DNA of 64,000 bases from Boletus sp. NGJ (GCA_019096195.1 JAGTXK010000025.1:62001-126000), one strand, 5' to 3'. Positions 50,741 to 62,289 are shown, counted from the first letter of the stretch. Notes: a model not told the origin generated them from the letters alone. Made by a program: numbers and translations.

Positions 50741-52210
50741 ATCGCCGATGAATGGAGGTGATCACATGGCGAGATATCCGGCAGGACAACCTATTGCGAG
50801 TCGGACCCGAACATTGGCGAATAGATCTTGCGTTGATGACGCGTGTCCACGACCAAACGGATCAGCAATGTAGGCAAGACGACGGGCGGACGCCCGTGCC
50901 TGTCAGAGGTGTTGCCAACTCCCACCCGAAACGACCGCCGAAGGATGGGGAACAACGTCTGAGATTGTCAAGTGTCTGAGCTCGGGTGTTTTGGCCTGTA
51001 TGCGTGCATGTGTTGTGGCGAGGGCCGCCACGGAAACTTGGTTGCATAAGTACGGTGATTTTTGAAGGGGTAGTTCCTGGTGGCGAAAACATGCGCCTTT
51101 GATGTATGGGTAGGACGGCGACGAGACGTAGGCCGATCGAGCATAATACCTGTCGTTGTTCGACGCGTGGATGAAATTGGTCTCGGTGCTTGTCAGTCGG
51201 GGAGGACAAGCACACTTGCAAATCGTGACGCGACAACCTGGGGCCATGCCCGCGCCGAAGACGATCGCCTGCTAAACAACTCTCAAACCACACGGCGAAG
51301 GCCCGCGTCGGATTCATAATCCCGGAATGATAAGTTGTGCGAGACTGCGAGCGAAAGTAGACCACTATCTCCGGTGATGGTGTCCCTGATCGAGATTTGA
51401 GAGAAAGACACGCGTGTAAACTGCCAACGAGCACCCACATACGACAAAGTCCGGTTTATCGTACGGCCTGTCGTCGCCGTTTAGCTCGTATCCAGATGGA
51501 TCGACAACCCGACGACTTTCCAGACCGCGTGGGTCCCTTGAGTATCTGCTCATGTGAGTCATATTTCGCTAACCCGTCAGACGTAGATGGTAACGACACA
51601 GCGACAGCAGGGCGAACATATCTTTTTCCGCGTCAAGCTGGACACGAGAACGTCATCTATCTCGAACGCACGATACACGATGAGAAGGTCCCTGCAATGG
51701 AGGAGGGTTGCATGTAGCCGCTGGGGTGCCAGCCCTGGACTAAGCGGAGACTCGTATTTTTGGAAACAACGATCGGTGACCCGGTGTTGAAAGAGAGGCC
51801 CAGACATTTCTAAAGCACCAGGCCCGATTGGAAACCCGATGAGTATCTGGAAGAGAGCTAGAAGCAACCGTTTGTTCCCACAGGATAGCGGCAAATGCAA
51901 GAGACAACGGAAATCGGGGTGAATGAAGCATCTTGAAAATTGCAATGAACATCTTGACGTGTAAATGAATTCTAACTGCCACATTTCTGCCTTTGCGCAG
52001 AATATGGCGAGTCGGACAAATGTGGATTGTAAATTCGTCGTGAATAGTCTCGCAGCGTAGACACGATAAGCAATCACAGACTGAACTTGGAAACGAGGGA
52101 AGGTCTCACTGATGTTGACAGTCATCGCAATTAAGTCATGCAGCCGGGATCCGGGTAAGAATAAGCGCCAAAGTTACAAGGCAGTGTGTGAACAGACCAC
52201 ATTGAGAATA

Positions 52211-55200
52211 CTGTAGCCGTCTGTATGGAAGCAACCGTAACGCGTAACGCTAGGTGGTTGCGTCGCTAAAAATAACGCATAACGGTGTGCTGGTTGCTAA
52301 AATTTTCTGGCGTCACGCAACTTGGCCAGCTTGGTTGCTAACGATAGCAACGTAACGCATAACAGTGGGTAAAAGTAGTTACAAGCATTCATTGAAGTTA
52401 ATAAAAGCCCAGATGTCCTCGTACTCCCCTGCAGCCTCCAATGAATTGTTAGGACCTTTTACTGTGCTTTGAACACAAAGTGGGGCGCTGTCCACCTCGG
52501 CAGGAATCTGAGCCACATCTAAGCCAAGGGCATCGTGAATCACCGCACTCGATGGGACATCGGCGTCATCGGTGTCATCATCGTCATCATCACAGTCCGC
52601 AGGGTTGTTGAGTCCATGGACAACACCCATCCGATCTTTGATCTCTTTGTGGAGTGTGGAGTGAGTGCGAAGGTAATCAATGAGAGCCATCTGCGCTCGT
52701 CTACTTGTAAGACACTCTGCAGATAAATCCCATCCCTTGACCTGGCACCGTGCCCAAGACTATAAAAATTTATTAGAACAGTGTGAAAAACAGAAAAATG
52801 ACAACCTTTTGGACTAGTTCATGCCCGAATGGTCCAGTCATGAACTCGTATACACTTAAGGTGCCAGCGACCGACACATCCCGTAAGACAGGGAGTGATG
52901 TCGTGAACTTAGCCTGGTCAGCAGTCAGCCCACTCTTCATCTGCTCCTGGTGCGAATCAACAAGGTATTGGGTCTGGTGTTGTTTGAGGCAGTGTTTGAT
53001 GACTCGATTCAAACCTACGTCGGCGGGCTGAAATATGCCTGTGCCTGATCGAAACATGAAAGCAAGGTGAAATTGATGAATAGTGTGAGTACGAGCAGCC
53101 ACTGCAGCACTTACAACCAGCTGGAACAAAACACAGGATGACGCATGGAAATTCCTGGATAATATAAGAACGGAACTCTTGACCAGCATGAACGGGATAG
53201 CAGTCGAGATAAATGATGGCATATTGGTCATCGCTGAGATCTGGATCAGACTCAATGACTTGACGGCGGTAAGGCTCGAAGATATGCTCAACCCACTGTA
53301 GATTGTTGTCAGTACCTCAATCTGATATGTAAAAATTAAAAATACTTCTTTCATTGTCTTGAGCGTGCTGAAATGGCTCCCCTTTTTATCGCTCTTTGCA
53401 AATGCAAAGTCAAATCCATTCGCGCGTGCTTCAGCCATGCCACATGCATTTGCTGAGGGAAGGGACTGTACAGACACACCGGCCCAAACCTGTTGGAAAG
53501 GTAAAAAAGTACCATCGGGGGTACTTGCAACAAGTAATGTAAATGCCCGCTTTTCATCTTTGGCGACAATGTCCACTTGTCGCGATCCACGTTCTGCAAA
53601 TGTTGTGCCATTGCTTGGAAGGACATAGGTGCTGATTTGGTCAAATCCAACAACGAGCTATCATTTAAAAAAATCATTAACAATGTAATATATAATCGCG
53701 CGTGTATATACCTTTGGTGGCACGGAATGCCACTTCATTATGTAGACAAGCCTAAAAAAGGCTTCCTCACACTTGTTGTCTGCATTTGCAGGGAGCTTTG
53801 CGGCCGTGCGTGTCCCTTTGCGGGGAGACCAGTTAAGAGTGCTATCAAAAAAGGATCGAACAAATTTCTATCTTAACGTTAGTAGAGTACGAACGAACAA
53901 ATTTGAACTGACCTCAGAACATTTGAATGTCGCCAGCAAATTGGGGGCATGGTTCTGAATCACCGCTAGCATGATAGATCTTGCTATGACAACATTGATC
54001 GGGATGCCAGATGCACGCAGGGACTTGAGCTTTTTGACAATTTCTTCTTTAATTTGGGGATATCGGCAAAGAATGCCAGACTGTCCAGATCCAGCGAGGC
54101 TGTGTCCATTCTGAATATTGACGAGTGTTGCCGCCGACCACTGCTGCTTGGTCTTGTCGATCCATTTGGAGATGGTTCCCTTGTGCAGACAAGAAAACAA
54201 CTTCGGTTGTTCTTTTTGAAGTGCATTGATCATTGCCTGTGGTGACCAGTCATGGACTTTGGCTGCTCAATCGATGTGCGCCCAGAGAAATGGGTGGTAC
54301 CAATTCGTCCGTTTGTGGCGCTGCTGTTTGGTACCACCATGTTTCCCACTCCGCTGCTCCTTCCAATCCAAGTGGCCTGAGCGTGATACTGCGGCCACGT
54401 CAAGCTCACTTGAATCCGCAGGTAAGTCCTTTAAAACCTGTAATAGTGACTCCATTGGATTTCATCCATTGTCAAGTTCAAGTCCGAGCTACTTACATTA
54501 TTGATAGATTGACGACAATCCTTGACTTTATCGGTAGCCAGCGCACGCCGACGATTGCGCAATCGTTGTTGTCGTCTGGTGGCAAGCTCACGTTGGTGGT
54601 CCTTCTGTCGAGCCTTTTTCTTTGCCTCCTTGAAATCCACTTCTCGCCACATCTCCTTGTCTAATTTCGCCAATCTCTTCCACTGAAGTGCCTTATCCTT
54701 GTCAGTCTCGAGCGGTTTCCACTTCAAATCATGAAAGGTGAGCTGTCGCTGTGGCTGAATGCTGTCCCACCCTTTCGGAGCAGTGTGTATGCTGTCCCTA
54801 ATGTGAATATTAACATATTCCTCTCGAGATTGGGCCTGTGATCTTGCTTCCAACAGCTCGACCTCTGACTCAGAGTCTGAGTTGGCATCCACCCCAGACC
54901 CTAACTCAGGCTCGGTGTGCAACCCACTGGAGGTGCACGCTCGCTTGTCCAACCTGGTCTTGTCCTCATTCTCAGCAGCAGCCGCTTATCTATTGCATGC
55001 AGCACCCACCCGAGTGAGTAATTGATCTCGTGTCTAATGATAGTGATGTGAACTCACTTTAAAACCTTGGCACCCTGTAGTTCTGCTGCCTTTATCAGGC
55101 GCTCGAGCCATACCTCATGGAAAAAGGTATGTTCTTTTGTTGGAAGCGCTTTTACAGTTGTCTTCATCATCTTGATCAGGGCATTGTACCGGTCACCACG

Positions 55201-55749
55201 CTCTTGGAAAACAATGGTTTCCCCGCCATGAAGCTTATGTGTTTCAAAGCAGGCTTCAAGATTCCTATTGAAGGCATACCACACCCCCTTGTCATCGATA
55301 AAGTCTGTGTCCAGGCCAAAATGGTAATTGGACTCCTCGGGATTGAGAGGCAGAGTATTTGGAAGGTGTTCAAGCAAACTCTGTAGATGATGGATCCGTG
55401 AGATGAGTTCTGAGGATGGGCCTTTGTGAGTCGGAGAGGTCATAGTTGAGCTACAAGTCCATAGCAGCACAAAGTGCTGGTACTAATTTTCTGAAAATTT
55501 CGCTCATGGCTGTACTATCATTCTGTTAGCAATGATGACATAGAATGTCCATTCCTATATAACCATATACTGTTACTCCGAGTCCAAGTCTGAGTCTGGT
55601 TGCTAAAGGTTCCCCCATAACGCCAGCACTGGCCACCAGGTTGCTAACAATGGCAACATAACGCATAATGGGGGTCCGGTTGCTAAGCACGGAGTCAGGG
55701 GTAAGCGTAACGCACTCCCACCCGGTTGCTTCCATACAGACGGCTACAG
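52211..55749 (-). mobile_element. Pogo-like (Tc1/mariner superfamily) DNA transposon, 3.5 kb
   Basis: The ends are an inverted repeat starting CTGTAGCCGTCTGTATGGAA on both sides, with TA on each flank (52209-52210; 55750-55751). Subterminal zones contain many copies of GGTTGCTAA and CGTAACGCATAAC-type words, probable transposase-binding arrays. Inside is an intron-containing DDE_1-type transposase gene on the minus strand. The insertion is confirmed by the uninterrupted second repeat copy at about 60285-60300. The interior keeps its CG dinucleotides, so the insertion is young compared with the central island. Confidence 0.88.
52379..55443 (-). pseudogene. DDE_1 transposase of the pogo-like element, nearly intact
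   Basis: Read on the minus strand from MTSPTHKG (55443): an N-terminal domain, a coiled basic region (KEAKKKARQKDHQRELATRR), a helix-turn-helix-like part (FSCLHKGTISKWIDKTKQQW), then the catalytic core. The acidic residues are visible in VVGFDQ, in YLDCYPVHAG, and in GIFQPADVGLN. Four or five short introns interrupt it (for example at 53885, 53700, 53340 and 52770). One in-frame TGA sits at about 54265, where an Arg CGA codon is likely, between PFLWAHID and AAKVHDWS. The first intron's donor is also ambiguous. Otherwise it is open to the end (NFNECL). Confidence 0.78.
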
Positions 55750-55890
55750 TAAAGGAAGTGACAAGTTTGCGTGCCACAAGTAAACCGAAACACCTTGTTC
55801 TTCCACTCTTCAAAGCCGACAACTGTGTACCATTTGTGAGGATGTCATCGACGAACACCGGTGGGTAGTAGCTCGAGGCGTGATTGAGCA

Positions 55891-57168
55891 ATGCTGACAA
55901 TCCAAGAAGACCAAACAATAGTACTTGACACCGGTCGATCTGGATGGGTATCTGCAATCGCTTTCCAGCCTGATGGAAAGCATCTTTTGGGCGGGAGCGA
56001 GGATGGGATTCGACGATGGCGACTTTCAGACGGTCAAGAGGTCACAATGCAGATGGGAACAAGGGTGTACAGCATTTCTGTGTCGAGAGATGGCAAGTGG
56101 ATAGCGTGTGGGGCGGAGAAGGGGGCAAGCGTGTGGGACGGAGAGATGCGTGAAAAGGTCATCGACATGGAGGGCAGAAATGAGGTGTGGGCAGTTGACA
56201 TTTCCCTAGATTCAACCAGGTTTGCCACTGGAACTAACGAGGCTGCAAGCATTTGGAGCCTCAAAACTGGAGAGCGACTTGTTGGTCCACTCAAGCATGA
56301 CAATATTGCTGTCACCGGAGTCGAGTCCTCTCCAGGTGGCGAACACATCGCGACTGCCTGTCGGGGTGGCTCCGAGATCCGCATTTTCGACAGTCGCAAT
56401 GGGGACGAGCTCATCACCATCGACGCCATCACACCAAAATTTGCTGCAGCCACACCGCTTGCATGGTCAAGCGACGGTCAGCAAATCTTTGCCACATCCA
56501 AGGACAACAAAATCAAGTCTTTTGATGTGTCCACTGGGTCACAGCTTGCTGAATTGCAAACTTTGAGTCAGAGGTACTATGTCCACTCTCTCGCTCTCGC
56601 CCCGAATGGCAAATTCATTGCCACCTTTGGGGACCGTTCGATCGTGTTCCTGGACACATTAACACTCTCTCGGACGGGCCCTGTCATCGAGGAAAATGAT
56701 CTGATACAGTCGATCGCCATTTCTCAGGACAATAGCTATCTCGCGACTGGGCGAGCTGATGGAACAATTGTCGTTCGTCACCTCAACGGCGTGCTCGCAG
56801 ACAGTCCATTTGTAAGTATTTGTACCTTCTTGGCCCTCTCACGTTGACAAACTACATAGGTAGCTACTCACGAGGAAGACGAGCGGCCATCAATATCTGG
56901 CAGCCACAACAGCAAAGTACGTGACTTCACCACATGTCATTTCGTCACCAAAGAGTTTCGCTCACTCCGTCATCAGGAAGATAAGTCCAGTCACATTGAG
57001 TCCGACGGCAATGGTGATCTCCCCGACGTACGAGTGTATTCGTTTCCCCCCTCGAACTGAGTTCTCATGTTAGCATAGGATGAGGTGCCGTCGAGCACCC
57101 CCGCCCCTCAATCGTTTGACTATGACGAAGTTGGTGGTTATTTTATTCTCCTCTTGCTGCCGTGTTGA
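55891..57168 (+). CDS. Seven-bladed WD40 repeat protein
   Basis: Four exons 55891-56811, 56860-56916, 56977-57027, 57079-57168, all introns phase 0; 372 aa. Exon 1 alone encodes seven WD40-like blades, each with the x-x-S-x-D/P-G/D-x-x-x-A/L-T/G-G pattern (GWVSAIAFQPDGKHLLGG, RVYSISVSRDGKWIACG, and so on, ending SIAISQDNSYLATG), enough for one closed propeller. A short acidic linker and a hydrophobic C-terminal tail (GGYFILLLLPC) follow. In Agaricomycetes such propellers are usually the C-terminal part of NACHT/NLR-like proteins; here there is no upstream NACHT or effector domain and the start codon lies in a duplicated segment. It could thus be a stand-alone derivative of an NLR. Function probably protein-protein interaction. 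Confidence 0.8.
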
Positions 57169-58012
57169 CGCTACTGAAGTCTCTGTCCCCGGAATCCTCT
57201 GCCGATCCCCGGGAGGATGAGATCCCGCCGGTTGGCTCATCTCATGTCGTAGCACAGTCATCAGATCACCTGCCAGTGACCTACCCTCCAGAGGCACGTC
57301 GAGAGGAACATCCCGAGTCATCCAAGGGCACCTCGGTGGTCAAAAGGTGGCTGCAGACGAGGTTGAGTAACAAGGACCCAGTGCCACGCAAGCCCGATCG
57401 ACTTTCCGGAGAGTCACGCGAGTCCTGCTCGATCGCCGACCTCCTTCCCACTCCCCAGCGAGAGTGGATGACAGGCACGAGGGACCTTCGTGGATGGCTG
57501 CAGGTCAACTTACGCCAGTGGGTACTGTTCCTTGATAGGGCGATTGAATCCGACGCAATGTGTCGAACATATCTTAGCCGAGCGAGTGGCTGCAAGATCC
57601 ATCAGAATGACGAACGGTTCGTTGTGCCTCGGGTTTGCATGCAGGAACTCATCATGTGTTACAGGATAATTCACGCACCAAGACCACTACACCCAAACGC
57701 CCGAACGAAGGCGCTTCTCGTAGTGGGCAAGGTGCTGTGGGTGCAACAGAAGCGGACCCGGTGCGTCTCTTTCCGGTGATGATGACCCTCGTCACGTCAG
57801 CTCACGTCCCATCAGACACAACAGGCGACCAATCCATTTCAACCCTCGGCCGCGGGGGTCCAACTAATGGTGCGCATTATTTTCCTTTCACCTGCGATGC
57901 GGGACTTACATTCGATCAGCGTCAGGAGCAATCAGGCTACGCTACTCTCGCAGTTACGTTTCCCGCATGGTTGTTGTGTTTTCGCTCAGGTACACATGAT
58001 GAGCCACATTGA
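57169..58012 (+). CDS. Hypothetical coding region downstream of the WD40 gene
   Basis: Plus-strand frames 57169-57657 and 57670-58012 look coding (SSKGTSVVKRWLQTRLSNKD; RDLRGWLQVNLRQWVLFLDR) and could be joined by a short intron with the acceptor at TGTTACAG (about 57665). They may be extra exons of the WD40 gene through alternative splicing or a separate gene; no start codon with good context was found. No family recognised. Confidence 0.35.
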
Positions 58013-59764
58013 TTGAGGTGTTTGAATGCATTGCATGTCGATACCACACTGTACCGTCGAGAGCAAGTGGAACATTCACCACGAATTCGTTGAGTTCGTG
58101 TATCTCACAGCATGATCAGTACGAGTGATGATAGGCCTGCCCCCGGTGAAGATGGCTTTGTAGATCCATGAGCTCCAAACTTCACCGCAGGCTCGTGACA
58201 CACCGTGCTCAACCGAAGACGCAATCACTAAGTCTTCTGCTGCCCGTTTCCCCTCAATCGCGCATCTGTTGACCTTTACATTCCTCATTTGTAGAAAGGA
58301 GGTGTGTGATCGAGCCAAATGAATGAGAGAGCGTCCAAGAAAAATGCTAGAAGTTTGCGCCAGTCATGATGCGAGTCGGCAACGAAATGATAACAGGAAA
58401 GAAAGGAACGAGGAAGCAAGACAAATCGATGAGGATACACAAAAAAAAAACGATGCTGCGAGAGATCAGGGAGAATATTGATAATCAAACCGAGTCACTG
58501 GTGGCCGTCGTTGCGGTGCAAACGTACACATTACGAGTACTAGTGCAGCGTCGATCCATGAATATCAGGATCCAAAGAAGGTGGGATCTGCGTAGGGTGG
58601 TGAAGAGACATCACCGGCTATTCTTCCAGCTCGACGGTGGTGCCGCTCGACTCCGTGCTGGGGTTTTCCCAGACGCTCTTGTCGACTGCCCTGATGATGG
58701 CGATGGAAGCGTAACGCCTGTCCAAGCGCGAGGTCTCGAGCTACCCCCATACGCGCTCGCAGCACTATTGCCCGCGTGGTTCGGACGAGAGGAGGAGGGC
58801 CTAAACGAGTCGCCAGAGACACTCCGCGTGCCCCAGCATAGACAGGCAGTGGCGCTCGGGAAGGCCACGAAGCTTCATGCCCATTGGTGCCATGCCATAG
58901 CTCTCCCGACTCCCTCCACCGTAGCCCTCCGCCGTATGTACTCCCCCCGCACCCTTCGTACACAGAAAATCTGCTCCAAACCCGACATTCGAGCTGCGTT
59001 TCCATTCTTCACCCGTCAATCCGTAGCGAGGATCGTTGTTGCTGAAGTTGACCCATCAGGGTCATGCCACTGGCCATGGGCTACTGCGGGGTGACTTGAC
59101 GGAAGGTTGATCCGACTCATTATTCAAAACGCCGGCGAACCTAATTGCATTCACGGGATCCTTATCGCGGTCAAGTCTCACGTCGCTGCTAGATCTGCAA
59201 TGATACACTGAAGATGCGGCCTTGTGAACTAGAAGATGATTTGTTCGCTGCCAGGATTGATACCCAGCGTGCCATTCCACTTGGCGTCAACGTACCTGTC
59301 GAAACGGAAGCTCGTGGGCCCAATCTGACTGAGTGGCCACGCTGATCTGGACAACTGCCAGTGAGGGAGATCTTGTCGTGGGTGTGATTTTTGTTCAATA
59401 GAACTAGGGACAAGGGAAGGAACGGGGAGTTGGCACGGCTGTGAGTTAGTGCTTCCCTGAATGCCGCAACGGATATCCTTCGGGAAGAGTCCGACGCAAC
59501 GCTATCGCCTCCTTGTTGCTGGCGAGGCGGAACGGGTGAATGTTTGAGGGTAATTCATTATGGACAAGAAGGTCGACGGCCGTGAACAGAATCGGACGTC
59601 GCGGAGATGGTGCATCTATTGGGTTATGGGACAACGGATGACCACCTGGAAGAGATCATTTGTACCCATAAGAAATTGGCAAATTAGAGGCGAAGTAGGA
59701 GACAAAAATGTTGTTTCTTCAGCGCACACTGTCATTTGAGGAAGCCCAAGGTGATTTTCGTATG
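58013..59764. other. Unassigned region with a possible relic gene on the minus strand
   Basis: At 59019-58565 minus-strand frames carry Gly/Tyr/Ser-rich, protein-like stretches (AEGYGGGSRESYGMAPMGMK; SSSRPNHAGNSAASAYGG) in different frames, suggesting a low-complexity gene with frameshifts or unseen introns. A short A-run lies at 58440-58450. Nothing else supported. Confidence 0.35.
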
Positions 59765-60497
59765 ACGAGAGATATCCAGCAGGACAAACTATAGCGAAGT
59801 ATGGAGATCAGTGGCCGATAGATCTCGCGTGGATGACGCGTGCGATCAGACGGATCGACAGAGTGGACAAGACGATGGTGCCAGAGGTGTTGCCAACTCC
59901 CCTCGAAACGACCGCCGAGGGATGGGAAACAACGTCTGAGAGCATCAGGTGCCTGAGCTCGAGCGTTTGGGCCTGAATGAGTGCATGCGTTGTGGCGAGA
60001 GCCGCCATGGAAACTCGGTGGCAAAACTAGGACGGTTTGAATAGGTAGTTCCTGGTGGCGAAAACAGTTTAATTTCTACCTTTGCGCAGAATATAGCGAG
60101 CTGCGCGGATTGTAAACTTGTCGTGAGTAGTCTCGCGGTGTAGACACGACAAACATTCACAGAATGCGCTTGGAAACGACGGAATGTTTCGCAGACGTTG
60201 ACTGTTTACCTGGTCGTCGCAACGAGATCACATAGCTGGGAAAGACACGAGGCAGTGTGCGAACACACCAGCGACACCACATTGAGAAGAAGGAAATGTT
60301 TTTATAGAACAAATTTGCGTACCATGAGTAAACCGGAACACCTTATTCTTCCACGCTTGAAGCTTCAAAGCCAACAACTGCGTACCATTGGTGAGGATGT
60401 CGTCGACGAACACCGGTGGGTAGTAGCTCGGAGGTGTGATTGAGTAATGCTGACAATTCAGGAAGAACAAACAATAGTACTTGACCCCGGTCACTCA
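59765..60497 (+). repeat. Direct repeat, copy 2 (short, transposon-free)
   Basis: Second copy of the 50755-55935 unit with an internal deletion of about 880 bp. It preserves the empty site of the pogo-like transposon (CCACATTGAGAAGAAGGAAA, about 60279-60298). It ends at GACCCCGGTC, just where the WD40 coding sequence of copy 1 continues. Confidence 0.8.
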
Positions 60498-60527
60498 TGA
60501 GAGGGACGAGTGAAGCCAGTCTGAGTG

Positions 60528-60793
60528 GGATGAACTAGCTGGACTTGGCGAAGGCGTACCAGCTAAATTGTGAATCAGAACGTGCTAGTTGCGTGGTACA
60601 GTGGTATACTGCGTACCGCTCTGTGGCGTAGCGAGGCACGAGTGAAGCCAGTCTAAGTGTAGGTAAGCAGGCGTACCCGTACCGCGACTTTCCCTGTGAC
60701 GCCCATCTCACCCTCAAACTTTCCGGGTTGTCACACTTCACGTTTCGCGCGTTACGTCCTGGCCAGGCTTGTTCCGTCTCCTTTCTGATGGAA
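60528..60793. repeat. Second copy of the acyltransferase-flank/F-box chimera
   Basis: Reverse complement of 29905-30190: the acyltransferase 3' end (GATGAACTAGCTGGACTTGG...) joined to a piece of F-box coding sequence with the same internal gap. From 60728 on it reads through into the larger F-box pseudogene. Confidence 0.78.
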
Positions 60794-61800
60794 ACCGCCA
60801 CCACGACGCAATCTCTCCCTCAGAGTCAGACTCTGTCTCCATGCATGCTTGAATCCCTCGACGCGGAGAACTTCATGTTGACCGGAGATCTTGGCAACAT
60901 ACGCGCGTGCGCGACGCAGCATTTTCCAAGGCTGTCATCGTTGACGTTGAGGAGGCACAGCAACGACGCGCGGTCCTTCCGAATCATGGTTGATTTCAGC
61001 GCATTTCGGGGCGATGTTTGGCGTGATTCCTAATTTGACGACCCTCGTACTCTATGGGCAACTTCTTCGTTTTCGTACCGATCCGGTTGGCGGTCCGCAA
61101 GGCCAACAGGATACTCACGGAGGTGGCGTTTGGGGTGGGGGTGGCATCGGCTCCGCTGCCAACGCTGCGACGATCACCCTCCCACATCTCCACACCCTCG
61201 TGCTCCACCCGGGGGTGTTGAAACCGCGCATTCATGCACCCGCACTTTGGCATTTCGAATTCGTCTTTCCGGATTCAAAGCTCTCGGGGCAGAGTACTGT
61301 CCAGCAACTGTTTGTGGATGTGTCCTTCTCCTCTTCGTTGTCGTCATTGTCATCCTTTTCGTATCCATCCTCATGTTATGCCTCTTATCCATCATCCTTG
61401 TGTGCAACAGCAGTACACATGAACAAATGATGACCACATTTCCTGTACATTGAAATGGTAGTCCTGCACAATGCTCCGAACGCCAGGGCATTCATACATT
61501 CGTTTCGATCAATGACACAAGCAATGTTGGATTTTTCCCATTTGTCTTGTGTGCCGGCGTAACATCGGCCGTTGGCGTAGAATCAGTGGGAACAACAGAA
61601 TCAAGGTCAAGGTCAGGAATGGTGGCAGGAACAGGAATAGGATTAGACACAGCTCCATGCAACTTTGCCTGTTTCAAATGCTGGCAATGACTACGAGCAT
61701 GGATGCATTGTAACATGCTCATTGTTGAAGGCTCACTCGACTGCTCAGACATCTGTTTTTTTGTGCAGTGTACAATTCATTGTACACTAGTAAGCTAAAG
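60728..61800 (+). pseudogene. 5'-truncated F-box gene copy, CpG-decayed at its 3' half
   Basis: Matches the F-box gene from its residue ~225 (TFRALRPGQACSVSFLMETA) to close to the stop (IVEGSLDCSDI at about 61720-61752). It has a frameshift at about 61010, a deletion in the central region (after VLKPR) and several stops after 61430. The N-terminal coiled coil and F-box are absent. CG dinucleotides are intact up to about 61300 and then progressively converted to TG/CA relative to the source gene. Confidence 0.85.
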
Positions 61801-61937
61801 TACAACACTGAGATAAGTTGTAAAACAGGGCTGTTGTAGGGCATCAAAGTCCAAGATAGGAGAACACAGTCATTTCCTGCATAATTTACCAGATTAAATC
61901 AAATACCTCACCAACTAGAATGAACTCACCAGTGGCT

Positions 61938-62279
61938 CTACTCGGCTTGGAGAGCATGCACAACTGCAAGCACCTGCTGCTGCTGCTTTCTGACCCCCTG
62001 CTGGATCTGTATGACCCCCTGCTGCAGCTGTATGAGCCCCTGCTGCAGCTGTATGAGTCCCTGCTGGACCTGTATGAGCCCCTGCTGCAGCTGTATGAAC
62101 CCCTCCTGGATCTGTGTCAATTGGTCCTGAAGCTGTTGTTGAAAACAATGCTCTTGCAAGATGATTTCATTGAAATGTATGTCCATTTCATTCAGTAGTT
62201 GTTGTCCATCTGTGATCACAGGGATGTGATGGACAAGCGGCAGTTGCTCTGCAGCAACAATGTCAGGTTGTTGTGTCAT
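61938..62279 (-). CDS. 113-aa heptad-repeat coiled-coil ORF
   Basis: An uninterrupted ATG-to-stop frame. The N-terminal half (MTQQPDIVAAEQLPLVHHIP) is ordinary; from residue ~50 it consists of seven near-identical heptads of the form G-(L/V/F)-I-Q-(L/V/I)-Q-Q, giving a hydrophobic a/d pattern typical of a coiled coil. The heptads come from a 21-bp tandem repeat. It lies in CpG-poor repeat DNA, so it may be an ORF of a non-autonomous element, not a host gene; its open frame amid decayed sequence is notable. No homologue named. Confidence 0.45.
   Translation of the reverse strand: MTQQPDIVAAEQLPLVHHIPVITDGQQLLNEMDIHFNEIILQEHCFQQQLQDQLTQIQEGFIQLQQGLIQVQQGLIQLQQGLIQLQQGVIQIQQGVRKQQQQVLAVVHALQAE
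61982..62125 (-). repeat. 21-bp coding minisatellite
   Basis: About seven copies of CTGCTGCAGCTGTATGAGCC-like 21-mers (plus-strand reading); the period is a multiple of three and sets the heptad repeat of the overlapping ORF. Confidence 0.8.
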
Positions 62280-62289
62280 GATGGTGGGT

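Larger units (their letters stand above)
50755..55935 (+). repeat. Direct repeat, copy 1 (interrupted by a transposon)
   Basis: Blocks 50755-51080, 51965-52208 and 55752-55935 match, in order, 59765-60060, 60065-60290 and 60291-60497. The second copy lacks about 880 bp (51080-51960) and the 3.5-kb transposon. Open frames inside are not preserved between copies and no gene is called in 50.75-52.2 kb. The last block contains the start codon of the WD40 gene. Confidence 0.8.

Noticed and set aside
50862-51440. 192-codon minus-strand ORF
   Set aside because: The homologous copy at 59765-60060 does not keep the frame and no family pattern is visible; likely chance in CG-rich DNA.
51577-52125. 182-codon minus-strand ORF
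   Set aside because: Not preserved in the second repeat copy; composition resembles a shadow frame.
58366-59094. 242-codon plus-strand ORF
   Set aside because: Overlaps minus-strand frames with more protein-like Gly/Tyr/Ser patterns; starts in an A-rich run; no family match.
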